In this document: positions 24,484-32,269 of the stretch, one piece after another
How positions within the stretch are numbered: the first letter of the stretch is position 1
Layout: the number at the start of each line of letters is the position of its first letter
Assembly: GCA_002398845.1 (NCBI GenBank)
Contig: DHBY01000064.1
Span: forward strand, 1-32,269
Source of the DNA: Firmicutes bacterium UBA4916
Lineage (GTDB): Bacteria; Bacillota; Clostridia; Tissierellales; Tepidimicrobiaceae
Direction: 5' to 3'
Length of the DNA stretch: 32,269 bases
Made by a program: the position numbers and the translations under genes
Notes under the pieces: generated by a model
Database searches by the model: none
The model's input: only the letters and a program-made list of their open reading frames with translations
Told to the model about the DNA's origin: nothing

Positions 24484-25053
24484 TTAAATAAATTTTTCTA
24501 CCATATCCAATAGTATATCTTTTTTTAGTTCCTCTGCTTTCTCTTCTCCTACTAGATTTTCTACTAGCTTTAATGCAAAATAAACTGCTACTGCTGGTCC
24601 TCTTGCTGTTATAATATTACCATCTTGGACTACTAAATCTTCTTTATATATTCCCTCTTTTAGATCATTATCAAAGCCTGGATAAGAAGTAACTTCCCTT
24701 TCCTTTAATATGCCTGCCCTCTGAAGTACAATGGGACCTGCACATATAGCTGCTATTAATTTTTCCCCTCTATTGAATTCCTTTACTAGCTCAATTACCC
24801 TATCATTTTTTCTTAAATTGGTAGCACCAGGCATACCTCCTGGAATTACTAATCCATCATAATTCTTAATGTTTTTTATTTCATCTAAAACTTTGTCTGA
24901 TGTTACAACTATCCTATGGGCTCCTTCTACGGTTTTTTCTCCCATTATCGAACAAATATCTACTATTATGTCCACCCTTCTCAAATAGTCTACTGTTGTA
25001 AGGGCCTCTACCTCTTCAAATCCCTCTGCTAATAATAATAGTACCTTCTTCAT
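24484..25053 (-). CDS. DJ-1/PfpI family protein
   Basis: A 189-residue glutamine-amidotransferase-like protein of the DJ-1/YajL group (deglycase, chaperone or protease claims exist for relatives). Key residues are the Glu in LAEGFEEVEAL (Glu14 or Glu15) that activates the cysteine, Cys104 in AAICAGPIVL (nucleophile elbow) and GLVIPGGMPGATNL. The family strand ITARGPAVAVYFAL is also present. It is monocistronic with its own extended -10 promoter. The specific activity cannot be deduced. Confidence 0.93.
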   Translation of the reverse strand: MKKVLLLLAEGFEEVEALTTVDYLRRVDIIVDICSIMGEKTVEGAHRIVVTSDKVLDEIKNIKNYDGLVIPGGMPGATNLRKNDRVIELVKEFNRGEKLIAAICAGPIVLQRAGILKEREVTSYPGFDNDLKEGIYKEDLVVQDGNIITARGPAVAVYFALKLVENLVGEEKAEELKKDILLDMVEKFI

Positions 25054-25085
25054 TTAAATACCCCCCTAAAAATATACTTATATGT

Positions 25086-25114
25086 ATTATACCAATAATG
25101 CAAGAAATTAACAA
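25086..25114 (-). promoter_or_regulatory. Promoter of the DJ-1/PfpI gene
   Basis: Minus strand: TTGTTA (25109-25114), 17-bp spacer, TATAAT (25086-25091), preceded by TGG (extended -10). Confidence 0.72.
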
Positions 25115-25147
25115 AGGCTTCCATTAAATCTATTTATATATAAAACT

Positions 25148-25171
25148 AAAACCAGCCCAAGGGCTGGTTTT
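25148..25171 (-). terminator. Intrinsic terminator overlapping the GNAT stop codon
   Basis: A perfect 11-bp stem (25148-25158 with 25161-25171) around AA, with A- and T-rich ends. The TAA of the acetyltransferase gene (25172-25170) opens the stem. Confidence 0.85.
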
Positions 25172-25820
25172 AACTTAAATTTAGACTATTAGATAATCTT
25201 TTTTTCGTCCATTTTATTTTATTCAAGTCTAAATACATATATTCTGGATTGATTTTCATTTCGGTAAAGCCTAATGAAGAATAAAAATCCTTTAAATGTT
25301 TGACTAAAACTTCCCTTTCTTTCCTATCCATATCCTCTTTTGAATCAAATTCTAGATCATCAGTGATAGGGTCTGGGAAAAGTCCAACATACCTTATATC
25401 ATCATCAATATATTCTGAAATGTTCTTTATAAGTTCATCTAAAATTATTTTTCCTGCACCGTTTCCCCTATATTTAGGTTTTATATAGAACCTGTCTAAA
25501 TGATAGATGTTTTTCCCTTGGTTTTTAAAACAAGACGTTTCCTTAACTAGACATCTACATATATCAAAGGTTTCTTCATTATAATGGTGAAGTAGTGAAA
25601 TTAATTCACCTTTCTTTTTGTCTTTGCTTAAAACTGATAAATTGAAAAAATGTCCCGTTAATTCTCCTACTACTTCTTCTTTACCATTTATCAACTCACA
25701 AATATTAAAATGAATTTCTTTAGTATAAGGATAATAATCATGAGATAATTTTGGTTCTTTTCTTAAATAAATGGTAAAGTTATAATTATTATATGGTTCT
25801 TCACTGTCGGTTACAATAAT
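25170..25820 (-). CDS. GNAT family acetyltransferase, probably with an AUU start
   Basis: A putative N-acetyltransferase. The acetyl-CoA-binding motif A is DRFYIKPKYRGNGAGKIILD (RGNGAG loop) and the C-terminus has DFYSSLGFTEM. The nearest standard start is a TTG at 25694 (174 residues) that lacks a ribosome binding site. The same frame stays open for 42 more codons with sensible content (VTDSEEPYNNYNFTIYLRKE, then PKLSHDYYPYTKEIHFNI). It runs back to AGGAGG (25827-25832), where the only possible initiators are ATT at 25820 or 25817; an in-frame TAA lies just beyond. So it uses AUU, or its start codon is damaged. The acceptor substrate is unknown. Confidence 0.72.
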   Translation of the reverse strand: MIVTDSEEPYNNYNFTIYLRKEPKLSHDYYPYTKEIHFNICELINGKEEVVGELTGHFFNLSVLSKDKKKGELISLLHHYNEETFDICRCLVKETSCFKNQGKNIYHLDRFYIKPKYRGNGAGKIILDELIKNISEYIDDDIRYVGLFPDPITDDLEFDSKEDMDRKEREVLVKHLKDFYSSLGFTEMKINPEYMYLDLNKIKWTKKRLSNSLNLS

Positions 25821-25862
25821 CCCAATCCTCCTGATTTTTTATTTGCAATAGCTTATATTGAT

Positions 25863-25891
25863 ATTATACTACTTATGTAAAAATTATTCAA
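25863..25891 (-). promoter_or_regulatory. Promoter of the GNAT gene
   Basis: Minus strand: TTGAAT (25886-25891), 17-bp spacer, TATAAT (25863-25868). It lies about 30 bp upstream of the AGGAGG that precedes the unusual start. Confidence 0.72.
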
Positions 25892-25899
25892 AAAAATAT

Positions 25900-25939
25900 G
25901 GCATAGTTCCGTTATTTCAAAGGGGTTTAGAACTATGCC
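25900..25939 (-). terminator. Intrinsic terminator after the lipoprotein gene
   Basis: A perfect 10-bp stem (25900-25909 with 25930-25939) with a 20-base loop ends in a run of seven U on the minus strand. It sits immediately before the -35 of the GNAT promoter. Confidence 0.82.
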
Positions 25940-25949
25940 AATGGTGGGC

Positions 25950-26957
25950 TTATTTATGTTCTTCCAATTTAGCTATAGCCGAATTGTAAAGTTCTGTTAT
26001 TTTAGAGAGTACATTGTTATCAATAATATTTTGATTTTCTTCTATAATATCTATATATTTACTTACTGTCTCAGGCGTTACAGCGTTTCTCATACCTGCT
26101 ACTTTTTTATAGCTAGATAAAACCTCATCTTTTATTATCTTGGTTTCATTATCGTATATTGGAGTATTATCTGAACCTTGTAAATAAAATTTTAAATATA
26201 CTCCATAAAGTCTTAGTAGTTCTTCATATTTTATTCCTTCTGGATATTTTATAATATGCTCTTCTGTTTTAATGATTCTTTCAGCCAATTCATCAAAGGA
26301 AATTAATAATTCAGCATCCAACATTGTAGGAACATTGGAATCCATGGATTTGATTTCCAAATAATCTTTTATCTCATCCGATAGGTATTTGTCGTAGCTT
26401 TTCAATGCTTCATAATCCACAATGGGATAAAAAGAACCTTCCATATTTATTAATTTATATTTCCCTTTTATTATCTTTTCCATTAACTCTTTTAAATTAC
26501 CATTCTTTATCTCTTTTGTCTTTGCTTCATCGAAAAACAAATTTTCATAGTTCCCATCTTTATCTTGCCCTTCACTCGATTGAGGAATTCCAGATAAACT
26601 TATTAATTCCATTTGATAGTCTTTCGTAAATAATTGTTCTGTATATTTTTCTAAATATTCTTCTTGGACTTCTTCCAAGCTTTTAATCATCTCTACAGCA
26701 TCTTTTTCTTGCATTTTTTCAATATTTTCATCTATAAACTTTACTAGTATCATAGGTTCATTGTGGCTTTTAACCATATTTCTGAACTCCTGCATTATCT
26801 TTTCTTTATCATCTTCAATTGAGGTTTCTGACTTTTCATCTACTTTACCAACAGGTTTTTTATTATCTTCTTCTGCCTTTTTTGATTTACATCCTGCAAG
26901 AGATACAAGCAAAGTTATGCCAATAATCAAAAATAGGGCTATGGATTTTTTTCTCAT
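25950..26957 (-). CDS. Putative lipoprotein of unknown function
   Basis: A 335-residue exported protein. MRKKSIALFLIIGITLLVSL is a signal sequence followed by the lipobox LAGC with Cys23 as the lipidated residue. A charged, low-complexity linker (about 24-55) leads to a helix-rich region with many Glu and Lys and no motif I recognise. There are no Cys residues after the lipobox. It would sit on the outer face of the membrane. A TATAAT at 10 or so bases before the predicted start, with TTACAA 18 bp ahead, lies just upstream. It is monocistronic, so the neighbours say nothing of its role. Confidence 0.85.
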   Translation of the reverse strand: MRKKSIALFLIIGITLLVSLAGCKSKKAEEDNKKPVGKVDEKSETSIEDDKEKIMQEFRNMVKSHNEPMILVKFIDENIEKMQEKDAVEMIKSLEEVQEEYLEKYTEQLFTKDYQMELISLSGIPQSSEGQDKDGNYENLFFDEAKTKEIKNGNLKELMEKIIKGKYKLINMEGSFYPIVDYEALKSYDKYLSDEIKDYLEIKSMDSNVPTMLDAELLISFDELAERIIKTEEHIIKYPEGIKYEELLRLYGVYLKFYLQGSDNTPIYDNETKIIKDEVLSSYKKVAGMRNAVTPETVSKYIDIIEENQNIIDNNVLSKITELYNSAIAKLEEHK

Positions 26958-27111
26958 AATATTACCTCTTTCAATGTTTATTTACAATATTATACCCTAA
27001 TGGCAAAAATTCTTGTAAGTCTTTTCAATAAATTTCTATATTCAATATACCAATTTATTGTCTAAAAATCATTACAAATGAGTTACAAAAAAATTCCCAA
27101 TTTGAGCCCCT

Positions 27112-27158
27112 AAAAGATACGCTCAAAATGATAAACTATCATCCTGAGCGTATCTTTT
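27112..27158 (-). terminator. Intrinsic terminator after the dehydratase-activase gene
   Basis: A perfect 14-bp stem (27112-27125 with 27145-27158) with a 19-base loop and U-rich 3' end on the minus strand. The stretch 26958-27111 otherwise holds only the lipoprotein promoter region. Confidence 0.85.
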
Positions 27159-27162
27159 AAGC

Positions 27163-30100
27163 TTAACTTTTTATATCATAAGCTTTTAGTGATGATTCTT
27201 TCTTTTCTTCTATATTATCATAGGCCGTTGAAAGCATTAACTTCAATCGATTCAATTGATTTACTTCACTAGCCCCAGGATCATAATCAATAGGAACAAT
27301 ATTAGCTTTTGGATATCTTTCTCTAATGGACTTAATCATACCCTTACCAGTTATATGGTTAGGGAGGCAGCCAAAAGGTTGAGCACACACAATATTTTCT
27401 ACTCCACTATTAATTAACTCTAACATTTCAGCTGTTAATAACCATCCTTCTCCATACTGGTTGCCTATGGATACTAGTTTCTCTGCTTCTTTGACTAATT
27501 CATAAATAGTCAAAGGTTCATCAAATCTTTTACTATTCCTTAAAGCTTCTCTTATAGGTTTCCTATAATATTCAATATATTTTATAGCTATGTCCCCGCC
27601 TATTTCAGGCAGTATGCCTTTTGATAGGTATTTATGTTTATAAGTCGCATTGTAGCAGCAGTAAAGTAAGAAATCTGTTAAATCAGAAACAACTGCTTCT
27701 GCCCCTTCTTTTTCTAAAATACCTACTATATCATTGTTGGCCGTAGGATGGTATTTTACTAAAATCTCTCCAACTACCCCTACTCTAGGCTTAACCATAT
27801 CCTCATCTATTTCTAATTCATCAAAATCCTTTACAATTTTATAAACATTTCCCTTAAACTCTTTCTTATCCCCTACTTTAACGGACTTAGCACACCTTTC
27901 CATCCAATTCTTGCTTAGTATATTTGCAGAACCTTTTATTTTCTCATAAGGTCTTACCCTATATAATAGTCTCATAAGAAGATCTCCATATAGAACAGCC
28001 ATTATGCCTTTCCTAGCCATTTCCATAGAGTAGGTAAAGCCTGGGTTAGTTTCTATACCTTGAGCAGACACAGCAATAACTGGTACATTCCCAAAGCCTG
28101 CATCCTTTAAAGCTTTTCTTATAAATCCAATATAATTAGAAGCCCTACATACTCCACCTGTTTGACTCATCATTACAGAGGTGTTATTTAAATCGTATTT
28201 ACCTGATTTTAATGCAGCTATAAATTGACCTACTGTAATTATTGAGGGATAACAAGCATCGTTATTCACATATTTAAGTCCTTCATCAATAGCCTTTGTA
28301 TCCACTGATGGTAAAAACTCTAAATGATATCCACAGGTATTTAATGCTTCCCCTAGAAGATAAAATTGAATAGGTGCCATTTGAGGTACCAATATGGTAT
28401 GTTTTTCCCTCATTTCCTTAGTGAATACTATTCTTTCCTTTTGTTCAACCTTTCTCCCTACTTTAAATTCTTTCTTTTCCCTTTCTTTCAACGCTGCATT
28501 TAATGACCTTACCCTAATCTTTGCAGCTCCTAGATTGCTCACCTCATCTATTTTAAGCACAGTATATATTTTCCCATAAGCATGAAGTATTTCTTCGACT
28601 TGATCCGTAGTAACAGCATCTAATCCGCAGCCAAATGAGTTTAATTGTATGAGCTCTAAATTTTTCTGTTTAGCTACAAAGGATGCCGCTCTATATAGCC
28701 TAGAATGGTAAACCCACTGATCTAAAACCCTTAAAGGTCTCTCGGTTTTCCCTAAATGAGCCACAGAGTCTTCCGTTAAAACAGCCATACCCAAAGAAGT
28801 TATTAGTTTAGGTATACCATGGTTAATTTCTGGATCAACATGATAAGGCCTACCTGCTAATACTATACCCTTGATTCCTTCCTCTTTCATGATTTTGAGG
28901 GTCTCTTCTCCCTTTCTCTCTATATCATGTTTATAAGTTATCATCTCATCCCAAGCTTTATCAACAGCTTTTTTAATCTCTCTATATGGTATAGATAAAC
29001 CTTTTAACTCATCTCTAAGTCTTTTCTTAAGTCCTTCTTTATCATCAAAAGTAATAAATGGATTTAAAAATAATATATCTTTTTGTTTTAATTCCTCTAC
29101 ATTATGCTTTATTACTTCAGAATACCCTATTACAACGGGACAATTCAAATTATTATCTGCTTTTTCATCTTCCCTATGCTCATAAAATACAGCAGGATAA
29201 AATATGAATTTAATGCCCTTTTCTATTAGATCCATAATATGTCCATGAGAAATTTTAGCTGGATAACATGCAGTTTCACTAGGTATAGAACTAATACCCT
29301 TTTCATAAACCTCCCTATTGGAAGGAGTAGATAAAACTACTCTAAAACCTAAATCAGTAAAAAAGGTATGCCAAAAAGGATAGTTTTCATACATATTTAA
29401 AACCCTTGGTATTCCTACGGTTCCTCTTTTAGCTTCATCTTCTGATAAAGGGGTATAATCAAAGGTTCTCTTGTATTTGTAATCAAATAGGTTTGGAATA
29501 TTTTTTGAGCTCTTTTCCATTCCTGCACCCTTCTCACATCTATTCCCTGTTATATACCTTTTACCATCGGAAAATAGGTTTATGGTCAATAAACAATTGT
29601 TTCCGCATCCACCACATTGGCTTCTCTTACTTTTGTAGGTAAAGCCTTCCAACTCATCTTTTAAAAGTATATTTGATTCTGTTCCTTCTTTATATCTTTC
29701 TTTGGCTATTAATGCTACCCCTAAAGCACCCATTAATCCTGGAATATCTGGCCTAACTACCTCTCTTCCAGAGACCAACTCAAAGCTTCTGAGGATGGCA
29801 TCGCCATAGAATGTGCCCCCTTGAACTACTATATTTTCTCCCAATTCTTTTGGATCTCTTATTTTAATAACCTTTTGAATAGCATTTTTAATTACAGAAT
29901 AAGAAAGGCCTGCTGCAATATCCCCTATTGTAGCCCCTTCCTTTTGAGCCTGTTTTACCTTAGAGTTCATAAACACGGTACAGCGAGAACCTAAATCTAC
30001 TGGGTTTTTAGCTAAAAGTCCCTCATTTAAGAAATCCTCTACAGACATATTTAGTGAATTGGCGAAGGTTTCCAAGAAGGAGCCGCAGCCCGAAGAGCAT

Positions 30101-31428
30101 GCTTCATTTAAAAGTATGCTATCGATTACTCCATCTTTTATTTTCATACATTTCATATCTTGTCCACCAATATCTAGGATGAAGTCCACTTCTGGTTGAA
30201 AAAATTGGGCAGCTTTATAATGGGCCATGGTTTCTACCTCTCCCATATCTATGTTTAATGCAGCCTTAATAAAGTCTTCTCCATAGCCAGTAACTGCAGA
30301 ATACGTGATCTTTTCCCCATCTGGAAGTTTAGCATATATTTCCTTAATTATTTTAATTACTAAATCTAAAGGTTTACCTTTATTACTGCCATAATAAGAA
30401 AAGAGGATATTGTTATCTTCATCTATTAGGACAGCCTTTGTTGTTGTAGAACCCGCATCAATTCCTAAGAAGGCCTTACCACTATGGGTACCTATATCCT
30501 TATATGACATCTTTTTGGTTTCGTGTTGTTTCCTAAATTGTTCTAACTCATTTTCGTCCATAAATAATGGTCTTATATTTTTGATCTCTGATTCAATAGG
30601 CTTATTAAGGTCCATTAATCTATTTTTTAATTCTTCAAAACTTATTACTTTTTCTTCCGTTGAAGCAACCGCTGCACCTATAGCTACAAACAACTGAGAA
30701 TTTTCAGGAAATATTACTTCATCATCTTTTAACTCCAAGGTATCTATATATCTCTCCCTTAATCCAGATAAAAAGTGAAGGGGCCCACCTAGGAAAGCTA
30801 CCCTTCCTTTAATTGGTCTGCCACAAGCAAGGGCTGATATAGTTTGATTTACTACAGATTGAAATACAGATGCCGCTATATCCTCCTTTGATGCCCCTTG
30901 ATTTATTAAAGCTTGGATATCTGTTTTGGCAAATACCCCACATCTAGAGGCTATTGGATATATAACCTTGTGTTTATTTGCTAATTCGTTTAATCCCGCA
31001 GCATTAGTTTCAAGTAAGGAGGCCATTTGGTCTATAAATGCGCCAGTTCCCCCAGCACATATGCTATTCATCCTTTGCTCAACATTTCCATCCAAGTAGG
31101 TAATTTTTGCGTCTTCTCCTCCTAATTCAATAGCTACATCAGTTTCTGGAATGAATTTTTTGATACCAGTTGTTGATGCAACAACTTCCTGTATAAATGA
31201 AATGTCCAGCCATTTTTGAACAGAAAGTCCTCCAGAACCGGTAACCATAATTGTTATTCTTTCATTTTTAAATCTTTTATAAGCATCTAATACTACTTCC
31301 TTTACACTATTCTTAACATCAGAATAATGCCTTTGATAAGTGCTATATATAAGATCATATGAAGAATTTAAAGCCACTAATTTAACGGTAGTGGATCCTA
31401 CATCTAAACCTAAATGTATTCTAGTCAT
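27163..31428 (-). CDS. Fused acyl-CoA dehydratase activase-related protein
   Basis: About 1,421 residues. Two ASKHA ATPase/activase domains stand in tandem: LGLDVGSTTVKL near residue 7 with NSICAGGTGAFIDQMA, then FLGIDAGSTTTKAVLID near 320 with NEACSSGCGSFLETFA. Each keeps the two cysteines that, in HgdC-type activases, hold a [4Fe-4S] cluster between subunits. A Cys-rich SQCGGCGNNC follows, then a DUF2229-type region (IPSETACYPAKISHGHI) and a C-terminal HgdA/B-like part. Activases use ATP to inject an electron into 2-hydroxyacyl-CoA dehydratases; the true role of these giant fusions is unproven. I start at the ATG 31428 (MTRIHLGLDV), not the upstream TTG. Confidence 0.88.
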   Translation of the reverse strand: MTRIHLGLDVGSTTVKLVALNSSYDLIYSTYQRHYSDVKNSVKEVVLDAYKRFKNERITIMVTGSGGLSVQKWLDISFIQEVVASTTGIKKFIPETDVAIELGGEDAKITYLDGNVEQRMNSICAGGTGAFIDQMASLLETNAAGLNELANKHKVIYPIASRCGVFAKTDIQALINQGASKEDIAASVFQSVVNQTISALACGRPIKGRVAFLGGPLHFLSGLRERYIDTLELKDDEVIFPENSQLFVAIGAAVASTEEKVISFEELKNRLMDLNKPIESEIKNIRPLFMDENELEQFRKQHETKKMSYKDIGTHSGKAFLGIDAGSTTTKAVLIDEDNNILFSYYGSNKGKPLDLVIKIIKEIYAKLPDGEKITYSAVTGYGEDFIKAALNIDMGEVETMAHYKAAQFFQPEVDFILDIGGQDMKCMKIKDGVIDSILLNEACSSGCGSFLETFANSLNMSVEDFLNEGLLAKNPVDLGSRCTVFMNSKVKQAQKEGATIGDIAAGLSYSVIKNAIQKVIKIRDPKELGENIVVQGGTFYGDAILRSFELVSGREVVRPDIPGLMGALGVALIAKERYKEGTESNILLKDELEGFTYKSKRSQCGGCGNNCLLTINLFSDGKRYITGNRCEKGAGMEKSSKNIPNLFDYKYKRTFDYTPLSEDEAKRGTVGIPRVLNMYENYPFWHTFFTDLGFRVVLSTPSNREVYEKGISSIPSETACYPAKISHGHIMDLIEKGIKFIFYPAVFYEHREDEKADNNLNCPVVIGYSEVIKHNVEELKQKDILFLNPFITFDDKEGLKKRLRDELKGLSIPYREIKKAVDKAWDEMITYKHDIERKGEETLKIMKEEGIKGIVLAGRPYHVDPEINHGIPKLITSLGMAVLTEDSVAHLGKTERPLRVLDQWVYHSRLYRAASFVAKQKNLELIQLNSFGCGLDAVTTDQVEEILHAYGKIYTVLKIDEVSNLGAAKIRVRSLNAALKEREKKEFKVGRKVEQKERIVFTKEMREKHTILVPQMAPIQFYLLGEALNTCGYHLEFLPSVDTKAIDEGLKYVNNDACYPSIITVGQFIAALKSGKYDLNNTSVMMSQTGGVCRASNYIGFIRKALKDAGFGNVPVIAVSAQGIETNPGFTYSMEMARKGIMAVLYGDLLMRLLYRVRPYEKIKGSANILSKNWMERCAKSVKVGDKKEFKGNVYKIVKDFDELEIDEDMVKPRVGVVGEILVKYHPTANNDIVGILEKEGAEAVVSDLTDFLLYCCYNATYKHKYLSKGILPEIGGDIAIKYIEYYRKPIREALRNSKRFDEPLTIYELVKEAEKLVSIGNQYGEGWLLTAEMLELINSGVENIVCAQPFGCLPNHITGKGMIKSIRERYPKANIVPIDYDPGASEVNQLNRLKLMLSTAYDNIEEKKESSLKAYDIKS

Positions 31429-31434
31429 ATCTTT

Positions 31435-31457
31435 GCAGCCTAGCTGCCTACCCCCTT
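31435..31457 (-). promoter_or_regulatory. RBS separated from its start codon by a small hairpin
   Basis: On the minus strand AAGGGGGT (31457-31450) is 21 bases from the ATG at 31428, too far for normal use. Between them GCAGC-TAG-GCTGC (31447-31435) can form a 5-bp, 3-base-loop hairpin. Folding would bring the site to about 8-9 bases from the ATG. This is the basis for preferring that start, but it is inferential. Confidence 0.5.
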
Positions 31458-31514
31458 GTATTATTCTATATAGCAAAATGCAATTTGATTTACATAATTA
31501 ATTAGATTAAATGA

Positions 31515-31543
31515 ATTATAGCATAGTTGATGATAAATTACAA
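31515..31543 (-). promoter_or_regulatory. Promoter of the dehydratase-activase gene
   Basis: Minus strand: TTGTAA (31538-31543), 17-bp spacer, TATAAT (31515-31520). The message would carry an AT-rich leader of about 80 nt. The remaining interval to the tRNA promoter (31544-31686) shows only AT-rich sequence and an unused GAGGAGG. Confidence 0.7.
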
Positions 31544-31686
31544 ATATTTGAAACAGTGTATAAACCTTAAAACTAGCTGATACTTCAATTAATTCTTCTC
31601 TTAATAATACTGTACTTTATTATCTTATTATTGCATATTTCATTTTATATCTATATTCATAATTAGAGGAGGTAAATCTTTTTTCC

Positions 31687-31715
31687 TTGAAAGCCCAAGT
31701 ATCTGATGCTATAAT
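31687..31715 (+). promoter_or_regulatory. tRNA-Val promoter
   Basis: TTGAAA (31687-31692), 17-bp spacer, perfect TATAAT (31710-31715). Transcription would start about 12 bases before the mature tRNA. Confidence 0.8.
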
Positions 31716-31733
31716 ATTATCTATAGAATATAG

Positions 31734-31810
31734 GGGCGATTGGTTCAGCTGGTTAGAGCGCCACGTTGACATCGTGGAGGTCGTTGGTTCAAATCCAATA
31801 TCGCCCACCA
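31734..31810 (+). tRNA. tRNA-Val (anticodon GAC)
   Basis: A complete cloverleaf. The acceptor arm GGGCGAT pairs with ATCGCCC, and the D-loop is AGCTGGTTA. The anticodon stem CCACG/CGTGG encloses TTGACAT, giving anticodon GAC, which reads GUC and GUU valine codons. The T-arm is GTTGG-TTCAAAT-CCAAT. Discriminator A and an encoded CCA end follow (31807-31810). It is a single tRNA between its own promoter and a strong terminator. Confidence 0.96.
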
Positions 31811-31814
31811 TTTT

Positions 31815-31852
31815 AAAATTCAAAAGCCCAAGTCATTGGGCTTTTGAATTTT
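31815..31852 (+). terminator. Intrinsic terminator after tRNA-Val
   Basis: A perfect 17-bp stem (31815-31831 with 31836-31852) around GTCA, continuing into T-rich sequence. Being symmetric, it also suits the convergent LysM gene on the minus strand. Confidence 0.9.
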
Positions 31853-31888
31853 TCAGTAGCTTTTTATATAATTCTTGATTTAAACTTT

Positions 31889-32269
31889 CTAGAAACAAAA
31901 TACGACGCATCTTCTTGGTATACATATAATCTGGCCTACCTGTAAATTGTTTGGATCGATACCTGGATTAGCATTTATTATAGCCTGCACTGATACATTA
32001 AATTTTTGACTAATAGAAAATAGAGTATCCCCTGGCATAATTGTATAGTAAAATCCATTTGGACATGGAGGTATTGGTGCTGCCTGTGGTATACATATTA
32101 CCTGACCTATTTGTAAATTATTTGGATCAATCCCTGGATTAGCATTTATTATAGCCTGCACCGATACATTAAATCTTTGGCTAAGAGTGAATAGAGTGTC
32201 CCCTGGCCTTATGGTATAGTAAAATCCATTTGGACATGGAGGTACTGGTGCTGCCTGTGGTATACATAT
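31889..32269 (-). CDS. Tandem LysM-repeat protein, 3' end only
   Basis: The frame is open to the right edge, so only the last 126 codons are seen. Two LysM domains are present, each reading GFYYTI-x-PGDTLFS/TLSQ/SISQ, FNVSVQAIINANPGIDPNNL and Q-x-GQ-x-ICIP, joined by QAAPIPPCPNG linkers. LysM binds N-acetylglucosamine in peptidoglycan or chitin. Repeats with paired cysteines of this style occur in clostridial spore-coat or surface proteins. The C-terminus RRCVVFCF is short and hydrophobic with two more Cys. No enzymatic domain is visible in this part. Confidence 0.9.
   Translation of the reverse strand: MCIPQAAPVPPCPNGFYYTIRPGDTLFTLSQRFNVSVQAIINANPGIDPNNLQIGQVICIPQAAPIPPCPNGFYYTIMPGDTLFSISQKFNVSVQAIINANPGIDPNNLQVGQIICIPRRCVVFCF
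31941..32269 (-). repeat. 171-bp tandem repeat units encoding LysM modules
   Basis: DNA around 32051-32099 recurs at 32222-32269 with one difference in about 45 bases, and the region at 31960-32050 recurs around 32130-32220. The period is 171 bp (57 codons). High identity at the DNA level implies recent duplication and possible copy-number change. Confidence 0.8.

Noticed and set aside
31620..31878. Small ORFs on both strands across the tRNA region
   Set aside because: They translate the tRNA itself (GSNPISPT and GFEPTTSTM-type peptides are well-known artefacts of tRNA genes) and lack support as proteins.
32051..32269. 171-bp repeats as a CRISPR or mobile element
   Set aside because: They are in frame within a LysM coding sequence and encode the domain repeat.

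Overview
The window is AT-rich Gram-positive DNA. Strong AGGAGG-type ribosome binding sites, TTGACA/TATAAT promoters and the gene content point to an anaerobic, probably Tissierellales- or Clostridia-like Firmicute. That content includes a type 2 isopentenyl diphosphate isomerase, a repressor-type BirA, BioY, a LytR-CpsA-Psr protein, a bacteriohemerythrin and a giant acyl-CoA dehydratase activase. The order-level placement is inference. I see no IS element, prophage or plasmid gene.

Left third (1-9410): a complete type I-B CRISPR-Cas locus on the minus strand, in the order cas6-cas8b-cas7-cas5-cas3-cas4-cas1-cas2. It is followed by a leader with its own promoter, and the first repeat of an array is cut by the window's left edge. 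The key finding is upstream of cas6: two degenerate copies of the repeat (9177-9206 and 9240-9269) flank one 33-nt spacer and have their own promoter. The PAM-proximal 17 nt of that spacer match the start of the cas6 transcribed region at 15/17. The only mismatches in that stretch are at positions 6 and 12, and a TCA PAM lies at the correct side. This is the architecture expected of a cas-regulating (CreR-type) crRNA-like guide that turns the Cascade complex into a repressor of its own operon.

Middle (9411-19739): M29 aminopeptidase; ECF vitamin-transporter S component; a MATE pump with an apparent one-base frameshift right after its start codon; bacteriohemerythrin; an unassigned TIM-barrel-like protein; an EamA permease; a cysteine-desulfurase-like PLP enzyme coupled to a DsrE-like sulfur carrier by a long hairpin that spans the stop codon and hides the next ribosome binding site; and a YtrA-like GntR/ABC-2 transporter operon with a perfect 20-bp operator palindrome over its -10.

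Right third (19848-32269): bioY, with a clear BirA operator over its promoter, convergent with birA itself; an lcp-fni operon; 3-methyladenine DNA glycosylase; a DJ-1/PfpI protein; a GNAT acetyltransferase that seems to need an AUU start; a lipoprotein; the fused dehydratase activase; tRNA-Val(GAC); and the 3' end of a tandem LysM protein running off the right edge. Most of these genes stand alone, with their own sigma-A promoter and intrinsic terminator.
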